Counted from the first letter of the stretch, positions 45,497 through 55,658 are shown. The stretch: DNA of 64,000 nucleotides from JAKAXS01 sp965279065 (GCA_965279065.1 OZ257134.1:558001-622000); one strand, 5' to 3'. Made by a program: numbers and translations. The notes: generated by a model from the letters alone, not told the origin.

Positions 45497-48400
45497 TCAG
45501 CGGCGCTGCCACCAGCCGCGACGAACCACGGCGGTATCGTCGGCGGCCACCTCGGCGGCGGGTGCCGCTTCGTCGGGGCGCACGACCACGCGTTCCAGCT
45601 TGGGCTCGCTTGACGTCGTCGAACGGCGCGCCTTCGGCACGGCTGCCGCCATCTCTGCCGGCTTGCTCGGCTGGACGTCGGCCTCTGGCTCGAACGGAAT
45701 GTGGGCCTCGACCGGCAGGGGAGACGCGGCCTCCGCCTCAGGTGCCGCCACCTCGATAATCTGCGACGCCCCACGCGAGGCAGGTTCGCGGCGCTCACGC
45801 GGCCGTCTGGCTGCCGCCCGGCCCGGCGCCTTGCCGGCAGCGGCATCGTCGGCCTCGCCGTCCGCGGCAACCGGAGCGTCGTCTGCGGCCGTGGCGTTGA
45901 GAGCCCCGTTGTGACCCGCCTCGTTGTCGCCCGCACCGATGTCGCCAGCCTCGGAAGGCTCCGCATCGTCTCGCGTATCGTCGTTGGCAGCGCGCGCTTC
46001 ACCGCGCTCGCCGCGATCACGCCCGCGGCGGCCACCACGCCGCCCCCGGCGCCGACGCCGACCCTCCTTGCCGTCCTCGCCGCGTGCTCCGCCGTCTGCT
46101 TCGCGCGGGCCGTCCTCGTCGCTGGGCCGTGTATCGGCTTCCGCGTCGATGTCGTCGACGATCTCGTCGTCGGTTTCCCCGACGACCTCTACGCCGCCGT
46201 TGTCCTCGTCATCGCGCTGACCACCGTCGCGGTCGAACTGCTGTCGCCCGCCGTTGTCGTCGCGTTCGCCGCGGCGGCCCCGCCGCCTGCGCCTGCGCCG
46301 GCGGCCGCCTTCTTCGCGACCTTCGCCGTCGCCACGGGCCTCGTGGCCGTTGCTGCGGCCGGAGCGCGGTTCTGGGCTGCGCACCTCCTCGTCGCCGTCG
46401 ACGATCTCGTCTTCAGCTTCTTCCTCGCCCTCGAAGCCCCAATCCATGTTGACGGCCGCCGAGCGCGCCGGACGGCGTGCCCCCGCGGCGGCGACAACTG
46501 CAGCGTGCCCCTTCTCGATAGTGAAGTTCGCGCCTTGCAGTTTCTCGCTGGCCTGGATCGTGATCGTCAGGCCGTGGCGTGCCTCCATCTCGATGATGTA
46601 CGGCCGCTTGTTATTGAGCAGATAGAGCGCCACGGTCGCCGTCGTCGTCGCGATCAGCGACGTCTTGCCGCCGGCGATCAACGCGTCTTCCAAACCGCGC
46701 AATACCGCCAGCGCCACGCTCTCCGTCGAGCGGATGATGCCCGTGCCCTGGCAGTGCGGGCACTGCGACGTCGATCCTTCCAGCACGCCCGTCCGCATGC
46801 GCTGGCGCGACATTTCCATCAGGCCGAAGTGGCTGATACGGCCGAGCTGAATACGCGCCCGGTCGAAGCGCAGCGCATCCTTCAGGCGGCGTTCGACCGC
46901 CCGGTTGTTGCGCTTTTCCTCCATGTCGATGTAGTCGATCACGACCAGGCCGGCCAAGTCGCGCAGCTTCAGCTGTCGGGCGATCTCGTCCGAGGCCTCG
47001 AGGTTCGTGTTCAGCGCCGTTTCCTCGATCGAGAATTCGCGCGTCGACTTGCCCGAGTTCACGTCGATGGCGACCAGCGCCTCGGTCTGGTTGATGACGA
47101 GATAGCCGCCAGAACGCAGCGTAACGTAAGGACTGAACATTGCGTTCAGCTGCCGCTCGATGCCGAAGCGCGTGAACAGCGGCTCAGGATCGGCATGTTG
47201 CAGCACGTTCTTGGCATGACTCGGCATCAGCATGCGCATGAAGTCGCGCGCGTCGGCATGCGCTTCCTCGCCGGCGACGATGATCTCGTCGACGTCCTTG
47301 TTATAGAGGTCGCGGATCGAGCGCTTGATCAGGTTGCCTTCCTCGTAGACGAGGCTCGGCGCCGTCGACTGCAGCGTCAGGTCGCGTACGCTTTCCCATA
47401 GCCGCAGCAGATACTCGAAATCGCGCTTGATCTCCTGCTGTGTGCGCGCCGCACCTGCCGTGCGGATGATGAGACCCATGCCCTCCGGAACTTCCAGGTC
47501 ATTGGCAATCGCCTTGAGGCGTTTGCGGTCCTGCGGCTGCGTGATCTTGCGGGAAATGCCACCGCCGCGCGCCGTATTCGGCATCAGCACGGTGTAGCGT
47601 CCGGCCAGCGATAGATACGTCGTCAGCGCCGCGCCCTTGTTGCCGCGCTCTTCCTTGACGACCTGCACCAGGATGACCTGGCGCCGCTTGATGACTTCCT
47701 GGATCTTGTAGCTGCGCGGGCGGCGACGCGGCCGCGACGGCAGTTCTTCCAGCGCATCCTCCGAGCCGACCTGCTCGACGGTTTCGACGTCCGCCTCGGC
47801 GCCCTTGGCGACAGGGGCGACGACCTCGATGTTGCTGTCGGCGGTTACGTCGTCTGCCTCGCCGGTATCTCCGCCTTCCGCCTCGCCGGCGCTGACGACC
47901 TCGTCGGCCCCATCGGCCTCGTCATCGTCGTCGCCTTCGTCATCATCGTCCCGGCCATCGTCTTGGCCGGCGGCTTCGTTGTCACGGTCGTCGTCGTCTT
48001 GGTCGTCGTCGTCGGCGGCTCCCGCCTCGGACACCGGCAGATCTTCGCTCAGAACGTCGTCGTGGCTGTGAGCGCGCTCGGCCAGGGTCTGGGGCTCATT
48101 GCTCTCGGCCTCGGCGCCCTCGGACATGTCCGCCGGCTCGTGAGGGCCGCCGTCGTCGTCGCCCTGCGGTTCGCGCGCATCGAAGATGCGCGGCTGTTCG
48201 CCGTCACCGGGAACGCGAGCGGGCCGGGAACGCCGGCCGCGGTCGCCGCGATTGCCGTCGCGGCCGCGCTGGCGCCGCGCCAGCCTTTCGGCATGTGCGT
48301 CGACTTCGGCTTCCTCTCGCGCTTCCGCAGCCGCTTCCTCGTCCAGGAGCGCCTGCCGGTCGGCCATCGGAATCTGGTAGTAGTCGGGATGGATTTCGTT

Positions 48401-48616
48401 GAACGCCAGGAAGCCGTGGCGATTGCCGCCGTACTCCACGAAAGCCGCCTGCAGCGACGGCTCAACGCGCGTCACCTTGGCGAGGTAGATGTTTCCGCGA
48501 AGCAGTTTGCGAGCAGCACTCTCGTAGTCGAACTCCTCTACACGGCCGGACCGCAAGACCACCACCCGAGTCTCCTCGGGGTGGGTGGCATCGATAAGCA
48601 TCTTATTGTGGGACAT
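45497..48616 (-). CDS. rne: Ribonuclease E/G
   Basis: A 1039-aa endoribonuclease and degradosome scaffold. The N-terminal S1 domain starts GNIYLAKVTRVEPSLQAAF near residue 42. An acidic insert (about 90-310, rich in Asp/Glu/Ala) interrupts the S1/RNase H-like region, a hallmark of alphaproteobacterial RNase E. The catalytic domain has VAIDVNSGKSTREFSIEE and VVIDYIDMEEKRNN (active-site Asp pair). The Zn-link is QCPHCQGTG. The C-terminal ~300 residues are disordered Arg/Glu-rich blocks (RRRRRGRRGGRRGR) for RNA and partner binding. ATG 48616 has AAGGAAA upstream. Likely autoregulated through its 5' leader. Confidence 0.96.
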   Translation of the reverse strand: MSHNKMLIDATHPEETRVVVLRSGRVEEFDYESAARKLLRGNIYLAKVTRVEPSLQAAFVEYGGNRHGFLAFNEIHPDYYQIPMADRQALLDEEAAAEAREEAEVDAHAERLARRQRGRDGNRGDRGRRSRPARVPGDGEQPRIFDAREPQGDDDGGPHEPADMSEGAEAESNEPQTLAERAHSHDDVLSEDLPVSEAGAADDDDQDDDDRDNEAAGQDDGRDDDDEGDDDDEADGADEVVSAGEAEGGDTGEADDVTADSNIEVVAPVAKGAEADVETVEQVGSEDALEELPSRPRRRPRSYKIQEVIKRRQVILVQVVKEERGNKGAALTTYLSLAGRYTVLMPNTARGGGISRKITQPQDRKRLKAIANDLEVPEGMGLIIRTAGAARTQQEIKRDFEYLLRLWESVRDLTLQSTAPSLVYEEGNLIKRSIRDLYNKDVDEIIVAGEEAHADARDFMRMLMPSHAKNVLQHADPEPLFTRFGIERQLNAMFSPYVTLRSGGYLVINQTEALVAIDVNSGKSTREFSIEETALNTNLEASDEIARQLKLRDLAGLVVIDYIDMEEKRNNRAVERRLKDALRFDRARIQLGRISHFGLMEMSRQRMRTGVLEGSTSQCPHCQGTGIIRSTESVALAVLRGLEDALIAGGKTSLIATTTATVALYLLNNKRPYIIEMEARHGLTITIQASEKLQGANFTIEKGHAAVVAAAGARRPARSAAVNMDWGFEGEEEAEDEIVDGDEEVRSPEPRSGRSNGHEARGDGEGREEGGRRRRRRRRGRRGERDDNGGRQQFDRDGGQRDDEDNGGVEVVGETDDEIVDDIDAEADTRPSDEDGPREADGGARGEDGKEGRRRRRGRRGGRRGRDRGERGEARAANDDTRDDAEPSEAGDIGAGDNEAGHNGALNATAADDAPVAADGEADDAAAGKAPGRAAARRPRERREPASRGASQIIEVAAPEAEAASPLPVEAHIPFEPEADVQPSKPAEMAAAVPKARRSTTSSEPKLERVVVRPDEAAPAAEVAADDTAVVRRGWWQRR

Positions 48617-49378
48617 GTTTTTTCCTTGGCGCGCAGGCGGGACGACCCACCGGTCCGGGCATGCCTCGGCATGCACCTGGCGAAACGCCATCCGCTGGCG
48701 CGCGCATCTGTTGCAAGTTGCGAAATTGAAGGTGGAATGCAGTCGCGCGTCGCCGCTCGCGCCGGCAGAGCCGGGCGCAGGTTACCGTGGTCCCCTGAGG
48801 GACGGCCGGTCTGAGCTTGCGTCGTGCGTTTGTTGGTCATGCTCTTTCGGTGTGGTTCGGTGTCTCGCCGTTCCCGGCGCGACGTCCACAGTTTCGAATA
48901 TCGGGGACCGGGTGGTTGGGCACACAACCGGATCCCTCTCAGGCTCCTTAAGCGTACGGCCCCACCTTTCCATGGGTGACCGTCACGCTCGAATTTCATG
49001 GAACTTCGAGCCGCGGGTTGGTCACGGTACCAGCTGAAGAGTGCACGCTCTGGCCTTGGCCGAAGGCGCGGCAACGTTCAGACAGCGGCGTTTGTCACCC
49101 GCGATCCGCAGCCCGGATAGAACCACCCCGGCGCAACAGCTGGATTCAGAACTAGGGCGGGCCAGCTTGGCCCAGCAACCAACATGTCTTGAACCCGCGT
49201 CGAGAGGGCGAACCCATCGGAAAGCGGCGTCAAATTTTGTAAGGCTTTCGCCCTCGCGAAGCAAGCGCAATGTGGTAAACGAACTTTTGCAGGGCAGGTT
49301 GCATCCACTGCGTGGCGCAGGGGCCACGAATTTGCGGCTAACGGTCTGCTATTAGGGCATTTTCTCACGCGGAGCCGC
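48617..49378. promoter_or_regulatory. 760-bp divergent region between rne and amiC
   Basis: No credible gene. It contains the presumably long rne 5' leader on the minus strand, with a tight stem GCATGCC/GGCATGC at 48659-48674 close to the start codon. The amiC promoter is on the plus strand. In E. coli and Rhodobacter relatives the rne leader mediates feedback control; here this is inference from its size and position. Confidence 0.5.
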
Positions 49379-50809
49379 GTGACTGACGAGGGGCATCCGT
49401 TGCGGTTGGGAAAGGCGATCATAGGTCTCGCGGTGGTGTCCGCCATGGCGCTGCATTGCGCTGCACACACGGCGTTCGCGGCGGGCGCCGATCCCTGGAG
49501 CACGGAAGTCGCCAAGCCGCCAACGGGGCAAGCGCCGGACGGCGATGTGAAGTCGTGGGCGCCGGAGACTGGCACCAAACGGCAGGGTGCGGCCCGCAAG
49601 CGCGCCGCAGACAGCGCCTCCGACCAGAAGGGACAGCTCAACCTGTCGGGCGACCGCTCCGCCACCATGGCCCGCCTGGAGTTCGACGGCGACGCCGCTG
49701 TCCGCGTCTTCACGCTGCCCAACCCCTATCGCGTCATTCTCGAACTCGCCAGCACCACGCCACTCCCGCCGCCCAAGCCGGGCAGCGGCGGCCTTGGTCT
49801 CGTCGAGCGCTATCACAGCGGTCAGTTCGAAGCCGGCAAGAGCCGCATCGTCATGGAGACGCTGGGGCCGGTAAAGGCGACGGCATTTCCGATCTCGGCG
49901 GCGCCCAACGGAGCCAAGGTGCTGGAAGTCGCCCTGACTCCGATGCCCGTGAACGCCTTTGGACAGGGCACCGGCGAAACCGTGGCCGGTCCGGCCAAGC
50001 CAGAGCCACCGCTCGGACCGGATGGCGGCGGCATCTCAGCTGGCGGCGTGCCGCCCGATTTTGGTGCCGGACTGCCGGGCACGACGGCGCCGCTGCCGCC
50101 GTCCCGTCCCGTCATCGTCATCGATCCGGGCCACGGCGGCATCGATCCGGGCGCCGTCGGCGCGGAAAACTTGCTCGAAAAGGGCATCGTGATGGCCGTC
50201 GCCCAAGCCCTTGAAAAGGTATTGAAGGCCAAGGATCGCTACCAGGTGCACATGACCCGCACCGCCGACGTGTTCGTGGCCCTGGATCAGCGCGTTGCCT
50301 TCTCGCGCAACCATGCCGCCAACCTCTTCATATCGCTTCACGCCGATTCGCTTGAGCAGTCGAACATGGCGCAAAGCATCTCCGGCGCCACGGTCTACAC
50401 GCTGTCCGAACGCGCCTCCGACGAGCAGGCCCGCAAGATGGCCGAAAAGGAGAACGCGTCCGACCTGTTGGCCGGCCTGACGAGCCGGCAAGGCGAGGAT
50501 GACGAGGTCAAGAACATCCTGATCGATCTCATGAAGCGCGAGACCGCAAGCTTCTCGGCCGAGTTTGCCGACGTGCTGCGTGGCAACCTCAAGAAGAGCA
50601 TTCAACTCTCGCGCGACCCCATGCGGTCCGCCGCCTTCAAAGTACTGAAGCAGACGCACGCCCCGTCCGTCCTCATCGAGCTTGGCTACATGAGCAACGC
50701 TGGCGACGCCAAGCGGCTGAATTCGCCGGACTGGCAAATCAAGGTCGCAACCGCCATCGGCAATGCCATCGACTCCTACTTTGCCAGCCGGACAGCGCGT
50801 GCCAAATAG
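49379..50809 (+). CDS. amiC: N-acetylmuramoyl-L-alanine amidase with AMIN domain
   Basis: Cleaves the glycan-peptide bond of murein, mainly for daughter-cell separation. 476 aa. Export signal (LAVVSAMALHCAAHTAFAAG); AMIN septal-targeting domain at about 90-185 (RLEFDGDAAVRVFTLPNPYR); Pro/Gly linker; amidase_3 catalytic domain with DPGHGGIDPGA (first Zn His and Glu region), SLHADS (third Zn ligand) and catalytic Glu in LIELGYMSN. GTG 49379 (GGAG 4 nt upstream) or TTG 49400 (GAGGGG 6 nt upstream) could be the start. Directly upstream of mrcA on the same strand. Confidence 0.94.
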   Translation: MTDEGHPLRLGKAIIGLAVVSAMALHCAAHTAFAAGADPWSTEVAKPPTGQAPDGDVKSWAPETGTKRQGAARKRAADSASDQKGQLNLSGDRSATMARLEFDGDAAVRVFTLPNPYRVILELASTTPLPPPKPGSGGLGLVERYHSGQFEAGKSRIVMETLGPVKATAFPISAAPNGAKVLEVALTPMPVNAFGQGTGETVAGPAKPEPPLGPDGGGISAGGVPPDFGAGLPGTTAPLPPSRPVIVIDPGHGGIDPGAVGAENLLEKGIVMAVAQALEKVLKAKDRYQVHMTRTADVFVALDQRVAFSRNHAANLFISLHADSLEQSNMAQSISGATVYTLSERASDEQARKMAEKENASDLLAGLTSRQGEDDEVKNILIDLMKRETASFSAEFADVLRGNLKKSIQLSRDPMRSAAFKVLKQTHAPSVLIELGYMSNAGDAKRLNSPDWQIKVATAIGNAIDSYFASRTARAK

Positions 50810-50990
50810 GCCGCGGCAGTCCGCCTTTGTGTGCAGAACGGCGAAACAGTACTTAGCAACTTCAAGCGCTTGGACGACGAGTTGCCACAATCCGTGCTAT
50901 TGTGCCGCCTTGACCCAAGTGATTGCTGCACTGCAGTAGAAACCTTCCCGGCGCTCGAGTTTTGTCGTCGCTGGGATCAAGGATGACCGA

Positions 50991-53603
50991 GTGACGTCCC
51001 TAGGAAGCTCGCGGGCCCCCATACTGCCGCCGCCAGTGCGTGCCAAACGTCGAAAGCGCAAGAGCTTGCTCTTGAGCTTCCTCGGCTTTTGCTTTGCCAG
51101 CTTCGTGATCTTGTTACTCGCCGGCGTCGGTGTCGGCGGCTACATGCTGTGGGAATACTCCAAGGATCTTCCCGGCTACGAGAGCCTCGCCAAGTACGAA
51201 CCACCGGTGATGACGCGCATCCACGCCCACGACGGCTCGATGATCGCCGAGTACGCCCGCGAACGTCGCATCTTCGTGCCCATCAACGCCATTCCGCAGC
51301 GCGTGGTGCAGGCGTTCCTGTCGGCGGAAGACAAGCGCTTCTACGAGCACGGCGGCGTTGATCTCCAGGGCATCGCCCGCGCCCTCTTCAAGATGGTGGA
51401 GGGCAAGATCCGCGGCAGCGACAGGCGGCCGGAGGGCGCGTCCACCATTACCCAGCAGGTCGCCAAGAACTTCCTGCTGACGTCCGAACGCAGCATGGAC
51501 CGCAAGATCAAGGAGGCCATCCTCGCCGTTCGCATCGAACGCGCCTATCCGAAGGAAAAGATCCTCGAACTCTATCTCAACGAGATCTACCTCGGCGTGG
51601 GTGCCTACGGCGTCGCGGCGGCCGGGCTCAACTATTTCAACAAGGAGCTGGGCGATCTCACCATCGAGGAGGCGGCCTACCTCGCGGCTCTGCCCAAGGC
51701 TCCCAACAACTACCATCCCTTCAAAGCTACCAAGAAGGCCACCGAGCGCCGCAACTGGATCATCGGCGAGATGGCCGAGAACGGCTTCATCACGCATGAG
51801 GAGGCAGAGGCCGCCAAGGCCAAGCCGCTCGGCGTGAACTTCCGCCCCGGCGGCGCCCAGATCTTCTCCGCTGAGTTCTTTGCCGAGGAAGTCCGCCGCT
51901 CCATCCTCGCCGAGTACGGCGAAGAGAAACTCTATGCCGGTGGCCTGTCGATCCGGACCACGCTCGATCCCGAGCTGCAGGTCCAGGCCAGGCAATCCTT
52001 GATTGACGGCCTTGTCGAGTTCGACCGCAAGAAGGGCTGGCGCGGCCCTGTCAAGAAGATCGATGTCGCCGGCAACTGGGGCGAAGCACTGGGCTCGATC
52101 GACGTGCCCCCTGACATGGCGCCATGGCGCGTCGGCGTTGTCATCTCGACGGAAAAGACCAAGGCCCTGGTCGGCCTGAAACCGCAGCGCGGCCAGGACG
52201 GCAAGCTCGCCACCAATCGCGAGGCCGTCGAAATCAACTTCGACGAGATGAAGTGGGCCCGCGTAAAAGGCGCCGCCCCCAAGGCCCCGTCCGACGTTTT
52301 GGCGGCCGGCGACGTGATCTACGTAGCGCCGAAAGACCCCAAGAAACTCGACGGCGTCTGGTCTCTGATGCAGATCCCCGAGGTTGGCGGCGGTCTCATA
52401 GCCATGGACCCGCACACCGGTCGCGTGCTCGCCATCGCCGGCGGCTTTTCCTTCGCCATCAGCCAGTTCGACCGCGCCGTGCAGGCCAAACGCCAGCCGG
52501 GCTCCTCGTTCAAGCCTTTCGTCTATGCCGCCGCCCTCGACAACGGCTACAAGCCGACTTCGATCGTTCTCGACGAGCCGATTGAGGTGAACCAGGGTCC
52601 CGGTCAGGACATCTGGAAGCCCGAGAACTACAACAAGGAGACGTCGCTCGGTCCAGCGACCCTGCGCGTCGGCATTGAAAAGTCTCGCAACCAGATGACC
52701 GTGCGCCTGGCCCAGGACATGGGCATGCCGATCATCACCGAGTATGCCAAGCGCTTCGGAATTTATGACGACCTCCTGCCGGTCCTCTCCATGTCGCTCG
52801 GCGCCGGTGAAACCACGCTGCTGCGCATGGCCACGGGCTACTGCATGCTCGCCAACGGCGGCAAGCAGGTGCGCCCGACGCTGATCGATCGCATTCAGGA
52901 TCGCTGGGGCCGCTCCGTGTGGAAGCACGACGCGCGCACGTGCGCCGACTGCAAGACCGAGAAGTGGGCCGGGCAGGCGGAGCCGGAAGTCGCCGATGAC
53001 CGGCCGCAGATCATCGACCCCTACACGGCCTATCAGATGACCTCGATCATGGAAGGCGTCGTCCAGCGCGGTACCGCCACGTCGTTGAAGTCGCTGGGCC
53101 GTCCCATCGCCGGCAAGACCGGGACCACCAACGAAGAAAAGGACGCCTGGTTCATCGGCTATTCGCCCGACCTCGTCGTCGGTGTGTTCATCGGCTATGA
53201 CACGCCGCGTCCGATGGGTAAGGGCAATACGGGCGGCAACGTCGCCGCGCCGATTTTCGGCAGCTTTATGAAGGTGGCGCTGGCCAAGACGCCGGCCGCA
53301 CCGTTCCGCATCCCGCAAGGCACCAAGCTCGTGCGCGTCAACCTGCAGTCGGGCCTGCGTGCCGCGCCTGGCGATCCCAAGGCGATCATGGAAGCTTTCA
53401 AGCCCGACGAAGAACCCGACGACGCCTACTCGGTCATCGGCTTCCAGCAGACGACCAGCGGCGAGGGCGCGCCGCCGGCGCCGGCGGAAGATTCCGAAAG
53501 CAGCCAGTGGTCGGCCGGCGACCGCCGCGCCGCGGGCGACAGCTACAGTCCACCTCCCGGTCCCGCGCCCGGCGTCCCAAGCCGCAGCCGCGACGTCTGG
53601 TGA
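50991..53603 (+). CDS. mrcA: Penicillin-binding protein 1A (bifunctional)
   Basis: An 870-aa class A PBP that polymerises and cross-links peptidoglycan. A cytoplasmic basic tail and single membrane anchor (FASFVILLLAGVGVGGYML) are followed by a GT51 glycosyltransferase domain with catalytic Glu in SAEDKRFYEHGGVD and STITQQVAKN. After an OB-like insert comes the transpeptidase with SxxK in RQPGSSFKPF, SxN in KSRNQM and KTG in AGKTGTT. The Cys-containing stretch TCADCKTEKW near residue 645 is a variable loop. GTG 50991 is the start. Follows amiC by about 180 bp. Confidence 0.96.
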   Translation: MTSLGSSRAPILPPPVRAKRRKRKSLLLSFLGFCFASFVILLLAGVGVGGYMLWEYSKDLPGYESLAKYEPPVMTRIHAHDGSMIAEYARERRIFVPINAIPQRVVQAFLSAEDKRFYEHGGVDLQGIARALFKMVEGKIRGSDRRPEGASTITQQVAKNFLLTSERSMDRKIKEAILAVRIERAYPKEKILELYLNEIYLGVGAYGVAAAGLNYFNKELGDLTIEEAAYLAALPKAPNNYHPFKATKKATERRNWIIGEMAENGFITHEEAEAAKAKPLGVNFRPGGAQIFSAEFFAEEVRRSILAEYGEEKLYAGGLSIRTTLDPELQVQARQSLIDGLVEFDRKKGWRGPVKKIDVAGNWGEALGSIDVPPDMAPWRVGVVISTEKTKALVGLKPQRGQDGKLATNREAVEINFDEMKWARVKGAAPKAPSDVLAAGDVIYVAPKDPKKLDGVWSLMQIPEVGGGLIAMDPHTGRVLAIAGGFSFAISQFDRAVQAKRQPGSSFKPFVYAAALDNGYKPTSIVLDEPIEVNQGPGQDIWKPENYNKETSLGPATLRVGIEKSRNQMTVRLAQDMGMPIITEYAKRFGIYDDLLPVLSMSLGAGETTLLRMATGYCMLANGGKQVRPTLIDRIQDRWGRSVWKHDARTCADCKTEKWAGQAEPEVADDRPQIIDPYTAYQMTSIMEGVVQRGTATSLKSLGRPIAGKTGTTNEEKDAWFIGYSPDLVVGVFIGYDTPRPMGKGNTGGNVAAPIFGSFMKVALAKTPAAPFRIPQGTKLVRVNLQSGLRAAPGDPKAIMEAFKPDEEPDDAYSVIGFQQTTSGEGAPPAPAEDSESSQWSAGDRRAAGDSYSPPPGPAPGVPSRSRDVW

Positions 53604-53722
53604 CGTTCGTCCCGACCTTGTATTGGATATTTCCCTGAAGCAGCACGTCGCGTTTACACCGGGTCGCGCAGCCCTTATATCGACATCCAACCCGCTCAAT
53701 TTTCGTCTCACTGGAGGCCGCC

Positions 53723-54854
53723 ATGCGCGCCGAAGCGCAACGTTTAGCCGATAGCATCACCGAGGCCCTGTCGCTTTTGCGGAGGCATCTTTGACCCGGC
53801 TAGCGCCGAAGAACGTCTGGCCGAGCTGAACCGCCGCGCCGAAGACCCCAACCTGTGGAACAACCCGGCCAACGCCCAAAAGGTGATGCGCCAGCGCCAG
53901 CAGCTGGACGGATCGCTGTCGGCGTTCCGCCGGCTCGAAGGCGAATTCGAGGACAGCCTCACGCTCATCGAGCTGGGCGAGGCCGAGAAGGACCAGGCCT
54001 CCGTCGCCGAAGGCGAAGCCGCCCTGAAAAAGCTTGAGGCCGACGTCCAGCGCCGCAGCGTCGAAGCGCTGCTGTCCGGCGAAGCCGACGGCAACGACAC
54101 GTTCCTTGAAGTTCACGCCGGCGCCGGCGGCACCGAGAGCCAGGACTGGGCCTCGATGCTGGCGCGCATGTACATGCGCTGGGCTGAGAAGCGCGGCTAC
54201 AAGGTGAGCCTCATCGAGGAAAGCCCCGGCGAAGAAGCCGGCATCAAGTCGGCCACCCTCGAGATCAAGGGCGAGAACGCCTACGGTTGGCTGAAGACGG
54301 AAAGCGGCGTGCATCGTCTCGTGCGCATTTCGCCCTACGACAGCAACGCGCGTCGCCACACCAGCTTCGCCTCAGTCTGGGTGTTCCCCGTCGTCGACGA
54401 CAACATCGAGATCGAGATCAAGGAGAGCGACTGCCGCATCGACACCTACCGCTCGTCCGGCGCCGGCGGCCAGCACGTCAACACGACCGACTCGGCCGTG
54501 CGCATCACCCACATCCCCAGCGGCATTGCGGTTGCCTCCCAGCAGGAGCGGTCGCAGATCAAGAACCGCGCCATCGCCTGGGGCATGCTCAAGTCACGAC
54601 TGTACGAGGTTGAGCTGAAGAAGCGCGAAGACAAGGCCAATGCCGAGAACGCGTCCAAGAGCGAGATCGGTTGGGGACATCAGATCCGCTCGTACGTCAT
54701 GCAGCCCTATCAGCTCGTGAAGGACCTGCGCACCGGCGCCCAGAGCACCGCTCCCGACGATGTCCTCGACGGCGACATCGACCAGTTCGTCGAAGCCACC
54801 CTGACTCACCGCTTGAAAGGCGGCACCTCCGTCGAGGTGCAGGACCTGGATTAA
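53723..54854 (+). CDS. prfB: Peptide chain release factor 2 (with programmed +1 frameshift)
   Basis: Terminates translation at UGA and UAA. The real start is ATG 53723 (GGAGG 5 nt upstream). The first 23 codons end CTT followed by in-frame TGA at 53792-53794; skipping one T and reading GAC from 53793 gives a continuous 376-aa RF2. An internal SD-like GGAGG at 53781-53785 precedes the shift site, as in E. coli. Features: GAGGTESQDW, decoding tripeptide SPY in RISPYDSNARRHTSF (SPF in enterobacteria), and GGQ in GAGGQHVNTTDSAV for hydrolysis. Follows mrcA by 119 bp. Confidence 0.95.
53781..53795 (+). promoter_or_regulatory. prfB programmed +1 frameshift site
   Basis: GGAGGCATCTTTGAC: an SD-like GGAGG, then the slippery CTT and the UGA that RF2 itself recognises. 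Low RF2 lets the ribosome slip and make more RF2, an autoregulatory loop conserved across most bacteria. Confidence 0.93.
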
Positions 54855-54910
54855 CTCGATGTGGCTCACATCGAGCTATGTCCGATGTGTGGTGTCACTG
54901 GTTCAGTGAC
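54855..54910. terminator. Two consecutive 3-nt-loop hairpins after prfB
   Basis: CTCGATGTG-GCT-CACATCGAG (54855-54875, perfect 9-bp stem starting at the prfB stop) and GTCACTG-GTT-CAGTGAC (54894-54910, 7-bp stem). Both have GNT triloops. They lie between prfB and the convergent accessory gene and may end transcription from both sides. Confidence 0.6.
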
Positions 54911-54941
54911 GGCGAGATGAGCCGCTCGCCACGCCTCGCTT

Positions 54942-55658
54942 CTAAGTGAAAGATTGAGCTGTGTTGCCATCCTTGAACGGGTCATAGTCTTCCACCATCC
55001 AAAAGAAGCGAGCATGCGTCGCAGAGTCCTTCATCAAACTGCGCACGTGAATTTTGTATTTTTGACACCTCCAGCCGCTTCTCAAAACGATAGTCAACAC
55101 ATTCACGGAATCGGCCACCAAGTAAGGACTGCCGACGCTACTCGAGCTGCTGTATCTTGCGGGAGGGAGGGGTCCTTGCGGGAAAGTCTTCAAAGGAATA
55201 AATGCCAGAGGCAACTTGTACCGCTCGCCGACCGCGAACGTTCTATCTGACTCAGAAACGAACGAGGTGGGCTGTCTGAGGTTTCCGTCTGTCGTCATGC
55301 AGCCATCAATCTCAACAACTACAGACGCGTTTTTTGCCTTCCGAACAAAAACGATACTGGCAGTGGGCTCGACGGCTTCAACACCGTCAGATAGCGAATG
55401 TACTGGCAGTACCTGAGGCACGTCGAAGTACCGAAACCACCACGCGATGCCGCCACGTATTAGGCTTGTTGTGCTTGCGAGATCCGCAATGACGGCACCA
55501 GCGGTGAAGCCCCACAAGTAGGGCACTAGAGACGCCCAAGCAAAGTTCTGAACAGCATTGGGCATGAACGGCCATGCCCAGCTCAAAGCCTGACCCACAG
55601 GGCCGAAGGCCAAAAACGGCCCGAGCCGCATCAGCGGCCACATCTCTGGTTTTCTCAT
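54942..55658 (-). CDS. Hypothetical two-TM membrane protein (accessory)
   Basis: A 238-aa protein of unrecognised family. Two hydrophobic segments near the N-terminus: LGPFLAFGPVGQALSWAW and SLVPYLWGFTAGAVIADLAS. The rest is a soluble mixed domain (TASIVFVRKAKNASVVVEID). Codon use and base composition are clearly less GC-rich than neighbouring genes, and the ATG (55658) has no strong ribosome binding site. It looks like an inserted accessory gene between prfB and the helicase. Confidence 0.6.
   Translation of the reverse strand: MRKPEMWPLMRLGPFLAFGPVGQALSWAWPFMPNAVQNFAWASLVPYLWGFTAGAVIADLASTTSLIRGGIAWWFRYFDVPQVLPVHSLSDGVEAVEPTASIVFVRKAKNASVVVEIDGCMTTDGNLRQPTSFVSESDRTFAVGERYKLPLAFIPLKTFPQGPLPPARYSSSSSVGSPYLVADSVNVLTIVLRSGWRCQKYKIHVRSLMKDSATHARFFWMVEDYDPFKDGNTAQSFT

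Noticed and set aside
45701..47401. 566-codon open frame antisense to rne
   Set aside because: Results from the biased codons of the acidic/basic rne segments; no homology features.
51114..53711. 865-codon open frame antisense to mrcA
   Set aside because: Shadow of the GC-rich PBP1A gene; no family motif, low-complexity composition, and mrcA is unambiguous.
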